DNA from: Gammaproteobacteria bacterium | Lineage (GTDB): Bacteria > Pseudomonadota > Gammaproteobacteria > SZUA-140 | Assembly (NCBI GenBank): GCA_026982145.1 | Contig: JALSHQ010000195.1 | Location: 1-19,653, forward strand | DNA length: 19,653 nt | Direction: 5' to 3' | Program-made: the position numbers and the translations under genes | The notes under the pieces: generated by a model | Told to the model about the DNA's origin: nothing | Database searches by the model: none | Seen by the model: the letters and a program-made list of their open reading frames with translations, nothing else | Shown: piece by piece, positions 6,998 to 14,887 of the stretch | Layout of the letters: each line of letters begins with the position of its first letter | Numbering within the stretch: the stretch's first letter is position 1

Positions 6998-8029
6998 TCA
7001 ACAGATCCGAGGTAGCGGCTCATCTTCCAGCTCTTCGATGATGCGTTGCCCGCCGAGTGGTGTCTCAAGCATAACATAGGGGAGGGCGCTGGCAATCTCA
7101 CCGATGATGGCGGCATTGCGGCCATCGGGCAGGGCGCGCAGTGCATCCAACGCTGCACTGGCCTGATGTTTATCGATGACGGCAACCACGCGCCCTTCGC
7201 ATGCAAGATAGAGCGGATCGTAGCCAAGGATTTCACACACTGATGCCACTTCGTCGCGGACCGGAATCGCATCTTGTTTCAGGTGTGCGCCAAGACTGGT
7301 GGCGTGGTGGATTTCATGCAGCACCGTTGCAAGCCCGCCTCTGGTGGGGTCGCGCATAAAACGCAGTCCGCTAAATTTTAGCAATGCGTCTGTGAGCGGC
7401 TGTACGGAGGTGGCATCCGACTGCAACGCACCCTGCAGGCCAAACGCTTCACGCGCCAGCATCACTGCGGTGCCGTGGTCGCCAATTGAGCCACTGATGA
7501 TAATCACGTCGCCTGACTTGATCTGTGACATTGCGAGTGTCAACGAACTGCGCTTGATGCCGATGGCGCTGGTGGCGAGGTAGAGTCCGCTCCCTTCACC
7601 GCGTCGCACCACTTTGGTGTCGCCGGTGACGACCTTGACGCCACACGCCGCTGCCGCACGCGCCATACTGATGACGATGCGCTCCAGTTGTGCGATCGCC
7701 AGCCCCTCTTCAATAAAGGCGTTGAGGCTGAAATAGAGCGGTATCGCGCCCGAAACTGCAAGATCGTTGACGGTGCCGTGTATCGCCAAAGAGCCGATAT
7801 CGCCGCCGGGGAACTCCAGTGGGTCAACGGTGAAACCGTCGGTAGTGAATAGAAGCTGCTCCTCTGCGAGCGGTTGCGGAAAAGTGAGCGTGGCCGCATC
7901 GCACTGAGTGTCGAGTGCCGCATTGCCAAGGTGGTGTGCAAAAATCTCTGTGATCAGGGCGCGCATGTGACGACCACCGTTGCCGTGAGCGAGGGTGATG
8001 TGTCCCGCCCGATGAATGCCCTTTTTCAT
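6998..8029 (-). CDS. hypE: Hydrogenase maturation protein HypE
   Basis: HypE receives a carbamoyl group from HypF on its terminal cysteine, dehydrates it with ATP to a thiocyanate and hands the cyanide to the HypC/HypD iron. The PurM/ThiL-like ATP-binding domain shows HGNGG near the N-terminus, a TTDGFTVDPLEFPGGDIG segment and VTGDTKVV. The protein ends in PRIC, the modified cysteine being the last residue, so the C-terminus is intact. The ATG at 8029 gives 343 residues and overlaps the hypF stop as TGATG; a GTG one codon upstream is the alternative. HypE and HypF act as a pair, which agrees with the coupled genes. Confidence 0.96.
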   Translation of the reverse strand: MKKGIHRAGHITLAHGNGGRHMRALITEIFAHHLGNAALDTQCDAATLTFPQPLAEEQLLFTTDGFTVDPLEFPGGDIGSLAIHGTVNDLAVSGAIPLYFSLNAFIEEGLAIAQLERIVISMARAAAACGVKVVTGDTKVVRRGEGSGLYLATSAIGIKRSSLTLAMSQIKSGDVIIISGSIGDHGTAVMLAREAFGLQGALQSDATSVQPLTDALLKFSGLRFMRDPTRGGLATVLHEIHHATSLGAHLKQDAIPVRDEVASVCEILGYDPLYLACEGRVVAVIDKHQASAALDALRALPDGRNAAIIGEIASALPYVMLETPLGGQRIIEELEDEPLPRIC

Positions 8030-10317
8030 CACTGCGCACCCGCTTCGATGATCTGCCCAAAACAGAGCGCGGCATCATTGCACGGCAGTTGTTGTGGTAG
8101 ATAGACCTCAAAGCCTTCTGCTTTAAGCAGCGCAATCGCTTGCTCCGTTAGCAGGCCGTTCTGAAACACGCCGCCGCTAAGCCCCACCGAGAACTGGCCA
8201 TGTTGCTGGCGTAGCTGAGTGGCCTGATCACAGATCGTGAGTGCAAGCGTCGTGTGAAAATGTGCGGCGCGTTGAGCGACAGACATTTCTTGATTCTTGA
8301 GTGCGCTGAGTAGCGGCTGCCAGTCGCTGACGAGAACACCTTTATCGTTAATGTCAGAAGGCAATGGGGCTGCTTGGTGTGCGACAGCTGTTGCTGCGGC
8401 GCGCTGTAGTAACATGGCCGCCTGACCTTCAAAGGTGGCGTGGTCGATTAACCTGAGCAGTGATGCTGCACCATCAAAGAGACGCCCGATGGATGAGGTG
8501 AGTGGTGCATTGATCTCTTTCTGCCAGGCGTTATATAACAGCTTCGACTGTGGGTGGTGTTCCCATCGATCCCCCGCCTGCCAGCAGAGTGAAGCGGCAG
8601 ATCGCCACGGTTCACGTGCGGCACGCTCACCACCGGGGAGACGAAAAGGTCGCAGGGTCGCAACGCGTTGCCAGTGGCCGGGGGTGCCGAACAGCGCTTC
8701 GCCCCCCCAGAGTGTCCCATCCTCACCCAACCCCGCACCATCCCAGGTAAAAACGAGGCTGGCGCCTTTGATGTTAAATTCACCGGCAACGGCTGAGGCG
8801 TGGGCGCGATGGTGAAAGACCTGCCTCAGCGGCAAGCCACACGCCTCGGCCCAACGGCTGCTGCGGTAGCTTGTGTGGGCGTCACAGACAACCCCTGCGG
8901 CGCTGATACCAAAGTCGTTTTGCAGCGATTCAATTGTTTCTGTAAAGCGCGTAACAGCGCGGGGTGAGTCGAGCTCGCCGATGTGTGGCGAGATGACAAT
9001 GCGGTGATCCCACGCGAGGGCGATGGTGTTTTTCATCTGGCCGCCCACGGCAAGCAGTGGTCTATCGAGCGCAAAAGGCAGTATCAATTCAAGCGGCGTA
9101 TGGCCGCGCCCGAGACGCATAGGGCGAGCGCTGTGATTGATGACCTGAAAGAGGCTGTCATCGACCGCATGTGTGATCTCTCGGTTGTGATGCAGAAAGG
9201 CGTCGGCGATGTGGCCGAGTCGTGCCTCGACCTCATCGGCCTCGGTCATCACCGGTTCTTCGCTGATGTTGGCTGAGGTGGCAATCAGCGGTTTACCAAA
9301 ATCATTCAGGATCAGGTGGTGCAGTGGGCTATAGGGCAGCAGTGCGCCGATGCGATTGATACCCGGCGCAATGAGTGCGGAGAGCGTTATACCAATATGC
9401 TTTTCACACAACACAATGGGGTGGCTGTTATCACAGAGTAATTCTGCGGAGATGTCATCGATGATCAATTCACGCCGGGCACTGTTCAGGTTATCGAACA
9501 TCACTGCTAGCGGTTTATCGGGGCGTCCTTTTTGTGAGCGAAGCTTTTCGATCACTTGGTCATTGTTGGCAGCGCAGAGCAGGTGGTAGCCACCGACCCC
9601 TTTGACTGCAACGATTTTGCCCTTGTCCAGTCGGTCGACTGTTTTTTGCAATGCGGCGGTGGTGTTATCGACCCGTTTTTCATTTTCGATAAAGGTCAGT
9701 TGTGGGCCACACGCGCCGCAGGAGATCGCTTCGGCGTGAAAGCGGCGATCAGACGGGTTGTTGTATTCATGTTCACACTGTATGCAAAGCGGAAACTGCG
9801 CCATGTGGGTATTGGCACGGTCATATGGGAGCTGTGTGATTGCGCTGTAACGTGGTCCGCACTGGGTACAGCTGATGAAAGGATAGCGGTAGCGGCGGTT
9901 GTGTGGATCGTTGAATTCATTGAGGCAGTCGGGGCAGCAGTTAAGGTCGTGGGGGGGGGCGATGTGTTGGCCATCGTCTCTGCTGTCAATGATAGTGAAG
10001 CCACTAGTGCTGTCACCCTCTCTGTGCATGAATGATAAGGCCGCTGTTTCAACCACCTGTTGATATACAATTTTGGGTACTGATATTTCGGGGGCCGCTT
10101 CAATCAATCGAGTGACAAATAGATCGAGATCGCTCTCCTCCCCACGAGCAAAAACCTCCACCTCCCCGCGTCGATTTCGTACCCAGCCAGCGATGCCAAG
10201 CGCTGTCGCAATGCGATAGAGATGCGGGCGAAAGCCGACCCCCTGCACACAACCGGCGACGCGCAGGTGAATTGCCTTGGTTGCATTGCCGTTATCGATA
10301 GTGCCGGGTTGGGTCAT
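8029..10317 (-). CDS. hypF: Carbamoyltransferase HypF
   Basis: HypF makes the carbamoyl group for the hydrogenase cyanide ligands from carbamoyl phosphate and ATP. All domains are present. The acylphosphatase domain has VQGVGFRPHLYR (24-35) and GWVRNRRG. Two zinc fingers follow (C128/C131 with C150/C153; C178/C181 with C200/C203). Next is a YrdC-like domain with KGVGGYHLLC and TSANISEEP, and last a Kae1-like domain with FHHRAHASAV, FTWDGAGLGEDGT and GLSGGVFQN. The length of 762 residues is normal. The ATG at 10317 lies 7 bases after the hypD stop; I see no good ribosome site, so its translation probably depends on coupling. The coding strand contains a C9 run at codons 120-123, in frame as it stands, and a G7 run near 8702-8708. 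Confidence 0.96.
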   Translation of the reverse strand: MTQPGTIDNGNATKAIHLRVAGCVQGVGFRPHLYRIATALGIAGWVRNRRGEVEVFARGEESDLDLFVTRLIEAAPEISVPKIVYQQVVETAALSFMHREGDSTSGFTIIDSRDDGQHIAPPHDLNCCPDCLNEFNDPHNRRYRYPFISCTQCGPRYSAITQLPYDRANTHMAQFPLCIQCEHEYNNPSDRRFHAEAISCGACGPQLTFIENEKRVDNTTAALQKTVDRLDKGKIVAVKGVGGYHLLCAANNDQVIEKLRSQKGRPDKPLAVMFDNLNSARRELIIDDISAELLCDNSHPIVLCEKHIGITLSALIAPGINRIGALLPYSPLHHLILNDFGKPLIATSANISEEPVMTEADEVEARLGHIADAFLHHNREITHAVDDSLFQVINHSARPMRLGRGHTPLELILPFALDRPLLAVGGQMKNTIALAWDHRIVISPHIGELDSPRAVTRFTETIESLQNDFGISAAGVVCDAHTSYRSSRWAEACGLPLRQVFHHRAHASAVAGEFNIKGASLVFTWDGAGLGEDGTLWGGEALFGTPGHWQRVATLRPFRLPGGERAAREPWRSAASLCWQAGDRWEHHPQSKLLYNAWQKEINAPLTSSIGRLFDGAASLLRLIDHATFEGQAAMLLQRAAATAVAHQAAPLPSDINDKGVLVSDWQPLLSALKNQEMSVAQRAAHFHTTLALTICDQATQLRQQHGQFSVGLSGGVFQNGLLTEQAIALLKAEGFEVYLPQQLPCNDAALCFGQIIEAGAQ
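9951..9959 (+). repeat. Nine-base G/C homopolymer inside hypF
   Basis: Nine consecutive G on the plus strand (nine C on the coding strand) encode part of Ala-Pro-Pro-His of HypF, between the acylphosphatase domain and the first zinc finger. A one-base slip would truncate HypF early. With the read length present here the frame is open and the protein is full length. Confidence 0.8.
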
Positions 10318-10324
10318 TGATCTA

Positions 10325-11434
10325 TTATGCTTGTTTGTGCGCTAACGTTTTATGCAAGCCGTTGGCCCACCAGATGCGGCACGCCCCTTCATCGGAGACC
10401 ATGCAGGGGCCAATAGGGGTTGACGGTGTGCAGGCGCTACCGTAGAGGCGGCACTGGTTGGGGTAACACTTTCCGAGCACGACCTGGGCGCAGTCGCAGC
10501 CGGGCGGCATGTGATGGTTTTGATCGTTATTGATCGCATATTGAGAAAAGTGGATGTGGGCATCATGGGCGCACGCACTTTTATTCAAGGCGTAACCTGA
10601 TGCGGGGATGGTGCCGATGCCACGCCAACGGCTATCGACGACATTCATTGTCTGTTCTATCAGCTGTTGTGCTATGCGGTTGCCCGCTGTTGTGACAACG
10701 GATGGATAACAGTTCTCAAGTTCTGCTTTCCCACGCTGCTTTTGTGTGATGACGGAATAGATCGCCGCGAGCAGTGAGGCCGCATCAAAACCTGCAACTG
10801 CCACCGGCAGTTGATGCTGGTCAGCGACAAAACGCCACTCATCACTCCCCATCACAGCGCTCACGTGCCCCGGTGCAATTAAGGCGTCAAAGCCTGGTCG
10901 TTCATCGCTTAACAGGTGAGCCACGGCAGGCCAGGTACGGCGCGCGGCGAGCAGCAGTAACAAGTTATCGGGAATCCCCTCAGTGATTAACGCAGCCGTG
11001 GGCGCGGTGGTGGTTTCGAACCCTGCCATAAAAAACAGCACCTGTTGATTCGGGTGTTGCAGTGCAATCAAACGCGCTTCAATGGGAGATGCGATGGGGC
11101 GGATGTCACCACCGCATGCGCGCGCCTGTTCCAGCGAGCGGGGTTCAGCTTTGGCGGCATTGATCGGAACACGCATCATGTCGCCAAAGGTGACCACGAT
11201 GGCCGATTCATTGAGTGCAATGTTCATCGCCATTGCGATCGCCTCTTCAGGGCAGATACAGACCGGGCAGCCGGGGCCGGGGATCAATTCAATCTTGCTG
11301 GGCAGAAGGGTGCGCAGCCCCGCTTGGTTGAGCGCACGCTCATGACCACCGCAGACGTTCATGATTTTGATGGTCTCGGTGATTTTAAGGGCGTTGATCC
11401 TGTCGAGCCACAGTTTTGCGTCTGCTGTTGACAT
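10325..11434 (-). CDS. hypD: Hydrogenase maturation protein HypD
   Basis: HypD is the Fe-S scaffold that, with HypC, carries the iron while CN and CO are attached. The family cysteines are visible: C28 in VCGGH, then C56 and C59 in GPGCPVC, GFETTTAP as the redox/nucleotide motif, and a C-terminal [4Fe-4S] region starting at GCDCAQVVLGKCYPNQC with further Cys in ACTPSTPIGPCM and EGAC. An additional cysteine follows directly (CPVCIC, C61), where many HypD proteins have CPVCVTP. From memory, this spelling and the GCDCAxVVLG ending belong to a HypD branch common beside group 3 hydrogenases. The length is 369 residues. The ATG at 11434 lies 2 bases after the hypB stop. Confidence 0.96.
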   Translation of the reverse strand: MSTADAKLWLDRINALKITETIKIMNVCGGHERALNQAGLRTLLPSKIELIPGPGCPVCICPEEAIAMAMNIALNESAIVVTFGDMMRVPINAAKAEPRSLEQARACGGDIRPIASPIEARLIALQHPNQQVLFFMAGFETTTAPTAALITEGIPDNLLLLLAARRTWPAVAHLLSDERPGFDALIAPGHVSAVMGSDEWRFVADQHQLPVAVAGFDAASLLAAIYSVITQKQRGKAELENCYPSVVTTAGNRIAQQLIEQTMNVVDSRWRGIGTIPASGYALNKSACAHDAHIHFSQYAINNDQNHHMPPGCDCAQVVLGKCYPNQCRLYGSACTPSTPIGPCMVSDEGACRIWWANGLHKTLAHKQA

Positions 11435-11436
11435 GT

Positions 11437-12204
11437 TTAAGCGTCCGTTGTTTTATTGGTCTGGTGGCTTGCTAACCATTCAAGCCAGCCATCGATGCCC
11501 ATGCCACTTTTGGAGGAGAGCTGAATCACGGGTGCACAGCTCGAAACAGCTTTAAAGTAGTCAGTCGCCTGCTGTGGGTCGAAGTCGTCAAGTAGTGGCA
11601 GCAAGTCGCATTTAGTGATTAACATGAGGTCTGCCACGCGGAAGATCACCGGGTACTTTGCCGGTTTGTCATCGCCCTCAGTCGTTGATAGTAGGGTGAC
11701 ATTGCGGTGCTGTCCAAGGTCGAAACTGGCGGGACAGACGAGGTTGCCAACATTTTCGATGAAGAGCAGATCGATCTGTTCGAGATCAAGTTGTTGCAAG
11801 GCGCTGTTGACCATCTCGGCATCAAGGTGACAGGCGCTGCCGGTCGTGATCTGGATGGCCGTGACCCCTTTGGCACGGATACGCTTGGCATCGTTTTCTG
11901 TTTCAAGGTCGCCCTCAATGACTGCGATGCGATAGCGGCTGGCGAATGCATCGATGGTGCGCTCAAGCAGTGCAGTCTTCCCTGAGCCAGGGGATGACAT
12001 TAAGTTGATGGCAGTGATGTTGTGTTGCCTCAACTGTTTTCGATTGCGCTCGGCTTGTTGATTGTTTTCAAATAACAATGAGCGGTGTACATTAATCACC
12101 GTTGAGGTGGTGGCTGCTGTTTTGAGTAGCGCACGCTCCCCGTTGTGGACGGTGTGGTTTTTGTTGTGATGACAGCCGCAATCACTGCACATCATGTTGC
12201 TCAT
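11437..12204 (-). CDS. hypB: Hydrogenase nickel incorporation GTPase HypB
   Basis: HypB is a SIMIBI-class GTPase that drives nickel delivery to the large subunit together with HypA. The N-terminus carries CSDCGC (C6, C9, C11), like the high-affinity nickel motif of E. coli HypB, followed by only a short His/Asn stretch (CHHNKNHTVH) rather than a long polyhistidine store. The GTPase domain has SPGSGKT (Walker A, 71-77), GDLETENDAKR, the metal-binding pair C125/H126 in GSACHLDAEM, C157 in ENVGNLVCP, and TKCDL as the guanine-specificity motif. From the ATG at 12204 it has 255 residues and overlaps hypA by 23 bases. The ATG codons at 12195 and 12192 are equally possible, the last giving a start MCSDCGC; no clear ribosome site separates them. 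Confidence 0.95.
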   Translation of the reverse strand: MSNMMCSDCGCHHNKNHTVHNGERALLKTAATTSTVINVHRSLLFENNQQAERNRKQLRQHNITAINLMSSPGSGKTALLERTIDAFASRYRIAVIEGDLETENDAKRIRAKGVTAIQITTGSACHLDAEMVNSALQQLDLEQIDLLFIENVGNLVCPASFDLGQHRNVTLLSTTEGDDKPAKYPVIFRVADLMLITKCDLLPLLDDFDPQQATDYFKAVSSCAPVIQLSSKSGMGIDGWLEWLASHQTNKTTDA

Positions 12205-12556
12205 TATTTCGGGGCTGTTTAATAATAATGTTCTCTAACCTCAACTCATCGCCGCATAAAAGCTGTGTTGCTCTATTTTTGCAGTGATGACAAGTAAGGC
12301 GGTGCTGCTTAATCACGCTCGTCTGGCCGCACTCAGTGCATAGCACCGTTGCTGCGAGGGTGGTGATCTCAAGTGTCGCATGCTGTGCTGTCGTACCCTG
12401 TGCAACAATGGGGAACGCACGCCTTAATAATTCAACTTCGATGCCTGCCAAAGCGCCAATTTTTAGATGGATTGATTTCACAGCTTGTGCCTGATGTGCC
12501 TCTGAAATTTGCATCACTTGCTGCAGCAAACCACGGCAGAGCGAGAACTCATGCAT
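12182..12556 (-). CDS. hypA: Hydrogenase nickel metallochaperone HypA
   Basis: HypA binds nickel through its N-terminal Met-His-Glu and has a structural zinc site. I chose the ATG at 12556 because it gives MHEFSLCRGL, placing the nickel-ligand His at position 2; the open frame runs 11 codons further upstream, but that would bury the motif. The zinc site is CTECG with CHHC about 13 residues later. The product has 124 residues, slightly longer than usual because of a C-terminal Asn/Gln-rich end. The start overlaps the hypC stop by 8 bases and the end overlaps hypB. Confidence 0.95.
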   Translation of the reverse strand: MHEFSLCRGLLQQVMQISEAHQAQAVKSIHLKIGALAGIEVELLRRAFPIVAQGTTAQHATLEITTLAATVLCTECGQTSVIKQHRLTCHHCKNRATQLLCGDELRLENIIIKQPRNNEQHDVQ

Positions 12557-12791
12557 TGAGCTGGCCTTTGTCGTGATTGTGGATTTCACTGTCGATTTCC
12601 CATGCTAGCCGAGCCGCATCGGGATCAATTTTCTGGATCGCATAGCCCACATGAACCAGCACATAATCTCCCGGCTTAAGTTGTGTGGCTTGCAGCATAA
12701 AGATGTTGACCTCACGCTCAATCCCCCTTGCTACACAGCGTGCAAGCGTGTCATTAATCTGTTTTATCTGCATTGGAATAGCAAGGCACAT
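12549..12791 (-). CDS. hypC: Hydrogenase assembly chaperone HypC/HupF
   Basis: This small chaperone holds the Fe(CN)2CO unit with HypD and passes it to the large-subunit precursor. It begins MCLAIPMQI, in which Cys2 is the essential iron ligand after Met removal, and has the OB-fold signature PGDYVLVHVGYAIQKID (about 40-56). The length of 80 residues is normal. It is the first gene of the hydrogenase operon. No clear Shine-Dalgarno sequence precedes the ATG at 12791. The 119 bases between it and rmuC are the only place inside the minus-strand cluster where an operon promoter fits. Confidence 0.95.
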   Translation of the reverse strand: MCLAIPMQIKQINDTLARCVARGIEREVNIFMLQATQLKPGDYVLVHVGYAIQKIDPDAARLAWEIDSEIHNHDKGQLNA

Positions 12792-12844
12792 CGTATTAGA
12801 TCTAAATAGTTTTCGTTATGGGCGGAATTTTATGCTTAGATTGA

Positions 12845-12860
12845 TGCTATGAATATAGCA
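12845..12860 (-). promoter_or_regulatory. Inverted repeat over a possible -10 box upstream of the hydrogenase operon
   Basis: tgctat (12845-12850), a four-base spacer and atagca (12855-12860) form a perfect 6-bp inverted repeat about 55 bases upstream of hypC. On the minus strand it contains TATATT, a fair -10 hexamer, but no good -35 is found 16-18 bases upstream. A regulator binding here would control the whole hyp-hyd operon. It does not match the FNR consensus. The repeat is seen; the function is inferred. Confidence 0.3.
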
Positions 12861-12910
12861 CGTTCTCTATTTTAAGCGACGTGAGTATTGCTGCGCTGAT
12901 ACTTAAAAAA

Positions 12911-14188
12911 TCACTCTTTTTTGTTGGCTGGTTCTTCCAGTGATCTTGCCAATTTTTCGATGGGTTCCAGAATCTCGGGCGCTTTTCTTCCACTGCTGAC
13001 CCCCATTTCAGTGAACTTGCGTGCGCCACTCAGTACTTGGCGCTCAAATGAGCCGACAGCTTTATTGTAATGTTCTAGGCTGCTGTTAAGTCCTTTGCCC
13101 ACTTTGTTCATATGGGCGGTAAAAGTGCAGAGGCGTTTATAAAGGTCTTCACCGAGGTCGCGAATTTTTTCAGCATTGTCGGTGATCACTTGTTGGTTCC
13201 AGCCGAAGGCCACGGCGCGCAGCAAAGCAACTAGGCTGGTTGGGGTGGCGAGAATCACCTTCTGTTTAAGTGCATCTTCCAGCAATGCGCTATCTTTCTC
13301 GAGCGCTGCGCTGAGAAAATGGTCGCCGGGAATAAAAAGCACAATGAAGTCCGGGCTCTGCTTGAACTGCTCCCAGTAGGCTTTGCTTGCAAGTTCACGG
13401 ATGCGCTCACGTACCTTGCGCGCGTGATGTAGCAGGTGCTGTTCTCGTTGTGCATCGCTATCCGCCTCGATCGCATTAAGGTAAGCGTCGAGCGGCGTTT
13501 TTACATCGATCACAATTTCGCGCCTGCCCGGCATGCGCACAATCATGTCGGGACGAATGTTGCCTTCGTCTGTTTCTGTGTGCTCTTGTTCAAAGAAGTC
13601 ACAATGTTCCACCATTCCAGCAAGTTCTACTAGGCGCTTTAGGGTCAGCTCACCCCATTGCCCGCGCACCTCTGGGCGGCGCAGTGACTTCACCAAGTTA
13701 CGCGTTTCACCATGCAGCAGCTGTTGTGTTTGCGCCATGCTTTCGAGGTGCTTGCTGATCGAACCGTAAGCTTCTTTTCGGTCGTGCTCAATTTCGCGAA
13801 TTTGCTTCTCGGTTTTTTCGAGCACCTCTTTAATGGGTTTAACAAGGTGTTCGATCGATTGCTCTCTTTTGGCAAGATCCCCTTGTGCCTGAACGTTAAA
13901 CTGCTTGAGATTCTCTTGGGCAAGTTTCAGAAACTGTTCATTATTATTTTTGAGTGCCTCACTGGAGAGCGCGCTAAAGGTTTCATTAAGTTGGGCTTTG
14001 GTTTTTTCCAGCATTTCGATTTTTTCATTAGCACTATTTTTTTGCATCTCCAATGTGGCGGTCAGTGTACTGTTTTCACGTTGTAACGCAGTGATCTGTT
14101 TTTGCGTGCGCAGGTGTGCCAGTAGTGCGCCGATGAGCAGTGAGATGATGGCGGTGATTGCGATGGCAAGGATGGTTGTGCTCTCCAT
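12911..14188 (-). CDS. rmuC: RmuC family protein (DNA recombination-limiting)
   Basis: RmuC proteins have a PD-(D/E)XK-like nuclease fold and limit recombination between short inverted repeats in E. coli; the biochemical activity is not settled. An N-terminal membrane segment at about residues 5-26 is followed by a long coiled coil (to about 150), then the conserved core LRRPEVRGQWGE, IVIDVKTPLDAY and LFIPGDHFLSAAL, and VILATPTSLVALLRAVAFGW. The ATG at 14188 (425 residues) has AGGGAG four bases upstream and clears the preceding gene by 8 bases. The open frame begins 12 codons earlier, inside the mupP-like gene, which I reject. It is probably last in the mtaD-ubiG-mupP-rmuC unit. Confidence 0.93.
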   Translation of the reverse strand: MESTTILAIAITAIISLLIGALLAHLRTQKQITALQRENSTLTATLEMQKNSANEKIEMLEKTKAQLNETFSALSSEALKNNNEQFLKLAQENLKQFNVQAQGDLAKREQSIEHLVKPIKEVLEKTEKQIREIEHDRKEAYGSISKHLESMAQTQQLLHGETRNLVKSLRRPEVRGQWGELTLKRLVELAGMVEHCDFFEQEHTETDEGNIRPDMIVRMPGRREIVIDVKTPLDAYLNAIEADSDAQREQHLLHHARKVRERIRELASKAYWEQFKQSPDFIVLFIPGDHFLSAALEKDSALLEDALKQKVILATPTSLVALLRAVAFGWNQQVITDNAEKIRDLGEDLYKRLCTFTAHMNKVGKGLNSSLEHYNKAVGSFERQVLSGARKFTEMGVSSGRKAPEILEPIEKLARSLEEPANKKE

Positions 14189-14196
14189 AGTACTCC

Positions 14197-14880
14197 CTAA
14201 ATTTGGTTGAAACGTTGTTGCCATACGAGGATTTCATCGGCGTGTTCAATCATGCCATCTGCCCCCCATGTGGCGGGGTCATCACCGTCATCAATATAGC
14301 CAAAGCGTGCGGCAAGTGTTTTCATTCCGGCACGTTGCCCCGCCTCGATATCACGTTTTGCATCGCCCACATAGAGGCACTCATCAGCACTTACCCCCAT
14401 TAGCTTGCAGGCGTGAAGCAGTGGCTGTGGGTGAGGTTTTTTATTTTCGACGGTGTCGCCGCTCACGATGCAGGCAGCGCGGTGCGCAAGCCCCAGCTCT
14501 TCCATCAGCGGGTTGGTGAGCCACGAGGGTTTATTGGTGACGACTCCCCACCGCTGATTGCGCGTCTCTAGGGTGTCGAGCAGTGTCGCCATGCCGGGGA
14601 AAAGCACAGTTTTATGAGTGAGGTGGTTTTGATAGATTTCTAAAAACTGCGCGGTGAGTTGCTTGAATTTATTCGCCGGTAGTGCATCGCCAAAGCCAAG
14701 TTCGATCAGAGCATTGGCACCGTGCGAGACCTGTGCGCGCGCTTGTTCAAAGGGTAGCGGCCTGCGCCCTTCATTTTTTAACAGCGTGTTAAGTGTGAAT
14801 ACAAGGTCTTGTGCTGTGTCGGCCAAGGTGCCGTCAAGATCGAGCAGAATCTGTTTAATGAGGGTGTGGTTTGCGCTCAC
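14197..14880 (-). CDS. mupP: HAD-family phosphatase, MupP/phosphoglycolate phosphatase type
   Basis: This is a HAD subfamily IA phosphatase. The nucleophile and acid Asp14 and Asp16 lie in DLDGTLADT, motif II is VVTNK, the conserved Lys is in ENKKPHP, and motif IV is VGDAKRD. At 227 residues it fits both phosphoglycolate phosphatase (Gph) and MurNAc-6-phosphate phosphatase (MupP). I favour MupP because, as I recall it, mupP adjoins ubiG with mtaD nearby in Pseudomonas aeruginosa, as here; the sequence alone does not decide. MupP would return MurNAc to cell-wall synthesis. The start is a GTG at 14880, 7 bases after the ubiG stop, without a strong ribosome site. Confidence 0.88.
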   Translation of the reverse strand: MSANHTLIKQILLDLDGTLADTAQDLVFTLNTLLKNEGRRPLPFEQARAQVSHGANALIELGFGDALPANKFKQLTAQFLEIYQNHLTHKTVLFPGMATLLDTLETRNQRWGVVTNKPSWLTNPLMEELGLAHRAACIVSGDTVENKKPHPQPLLHACKLMGVSADECLYVGDAKRDIEAGQRAGMKTLAARFGYIDDGDDPATWGADGMIEHADEILVWQQRFNQI

Positions 14881-14887
14881 GTTGGAT

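Noticed and set aside
9556..10035. 159-codon plus-strand open frame opposite hypF
   Set aside because: It covers the zinc-finger coding region of hypF in antisense and contains the G9 run; no independent support.
2941..12791. Selenocysteine or a split subunit in the hydrogenase genes
   Set aside because: All nickel ligands are encoded as Cys, the frames are intact, and no in-frame TGA lies at a ligand position.
12841..12860. Possible FNR site (ttgat...) upstream of hypC
   Set aside because: Only the left half-site fits; the right half does not match atcaa at the required spacing.
12871..12907. Imperfect inverted repeat after rmuC (tttaag...cttaaa)
   Set aside because: The two pairing segments compete for the same bases and leave a six-base bulge, so it is too weak to call a terminator.
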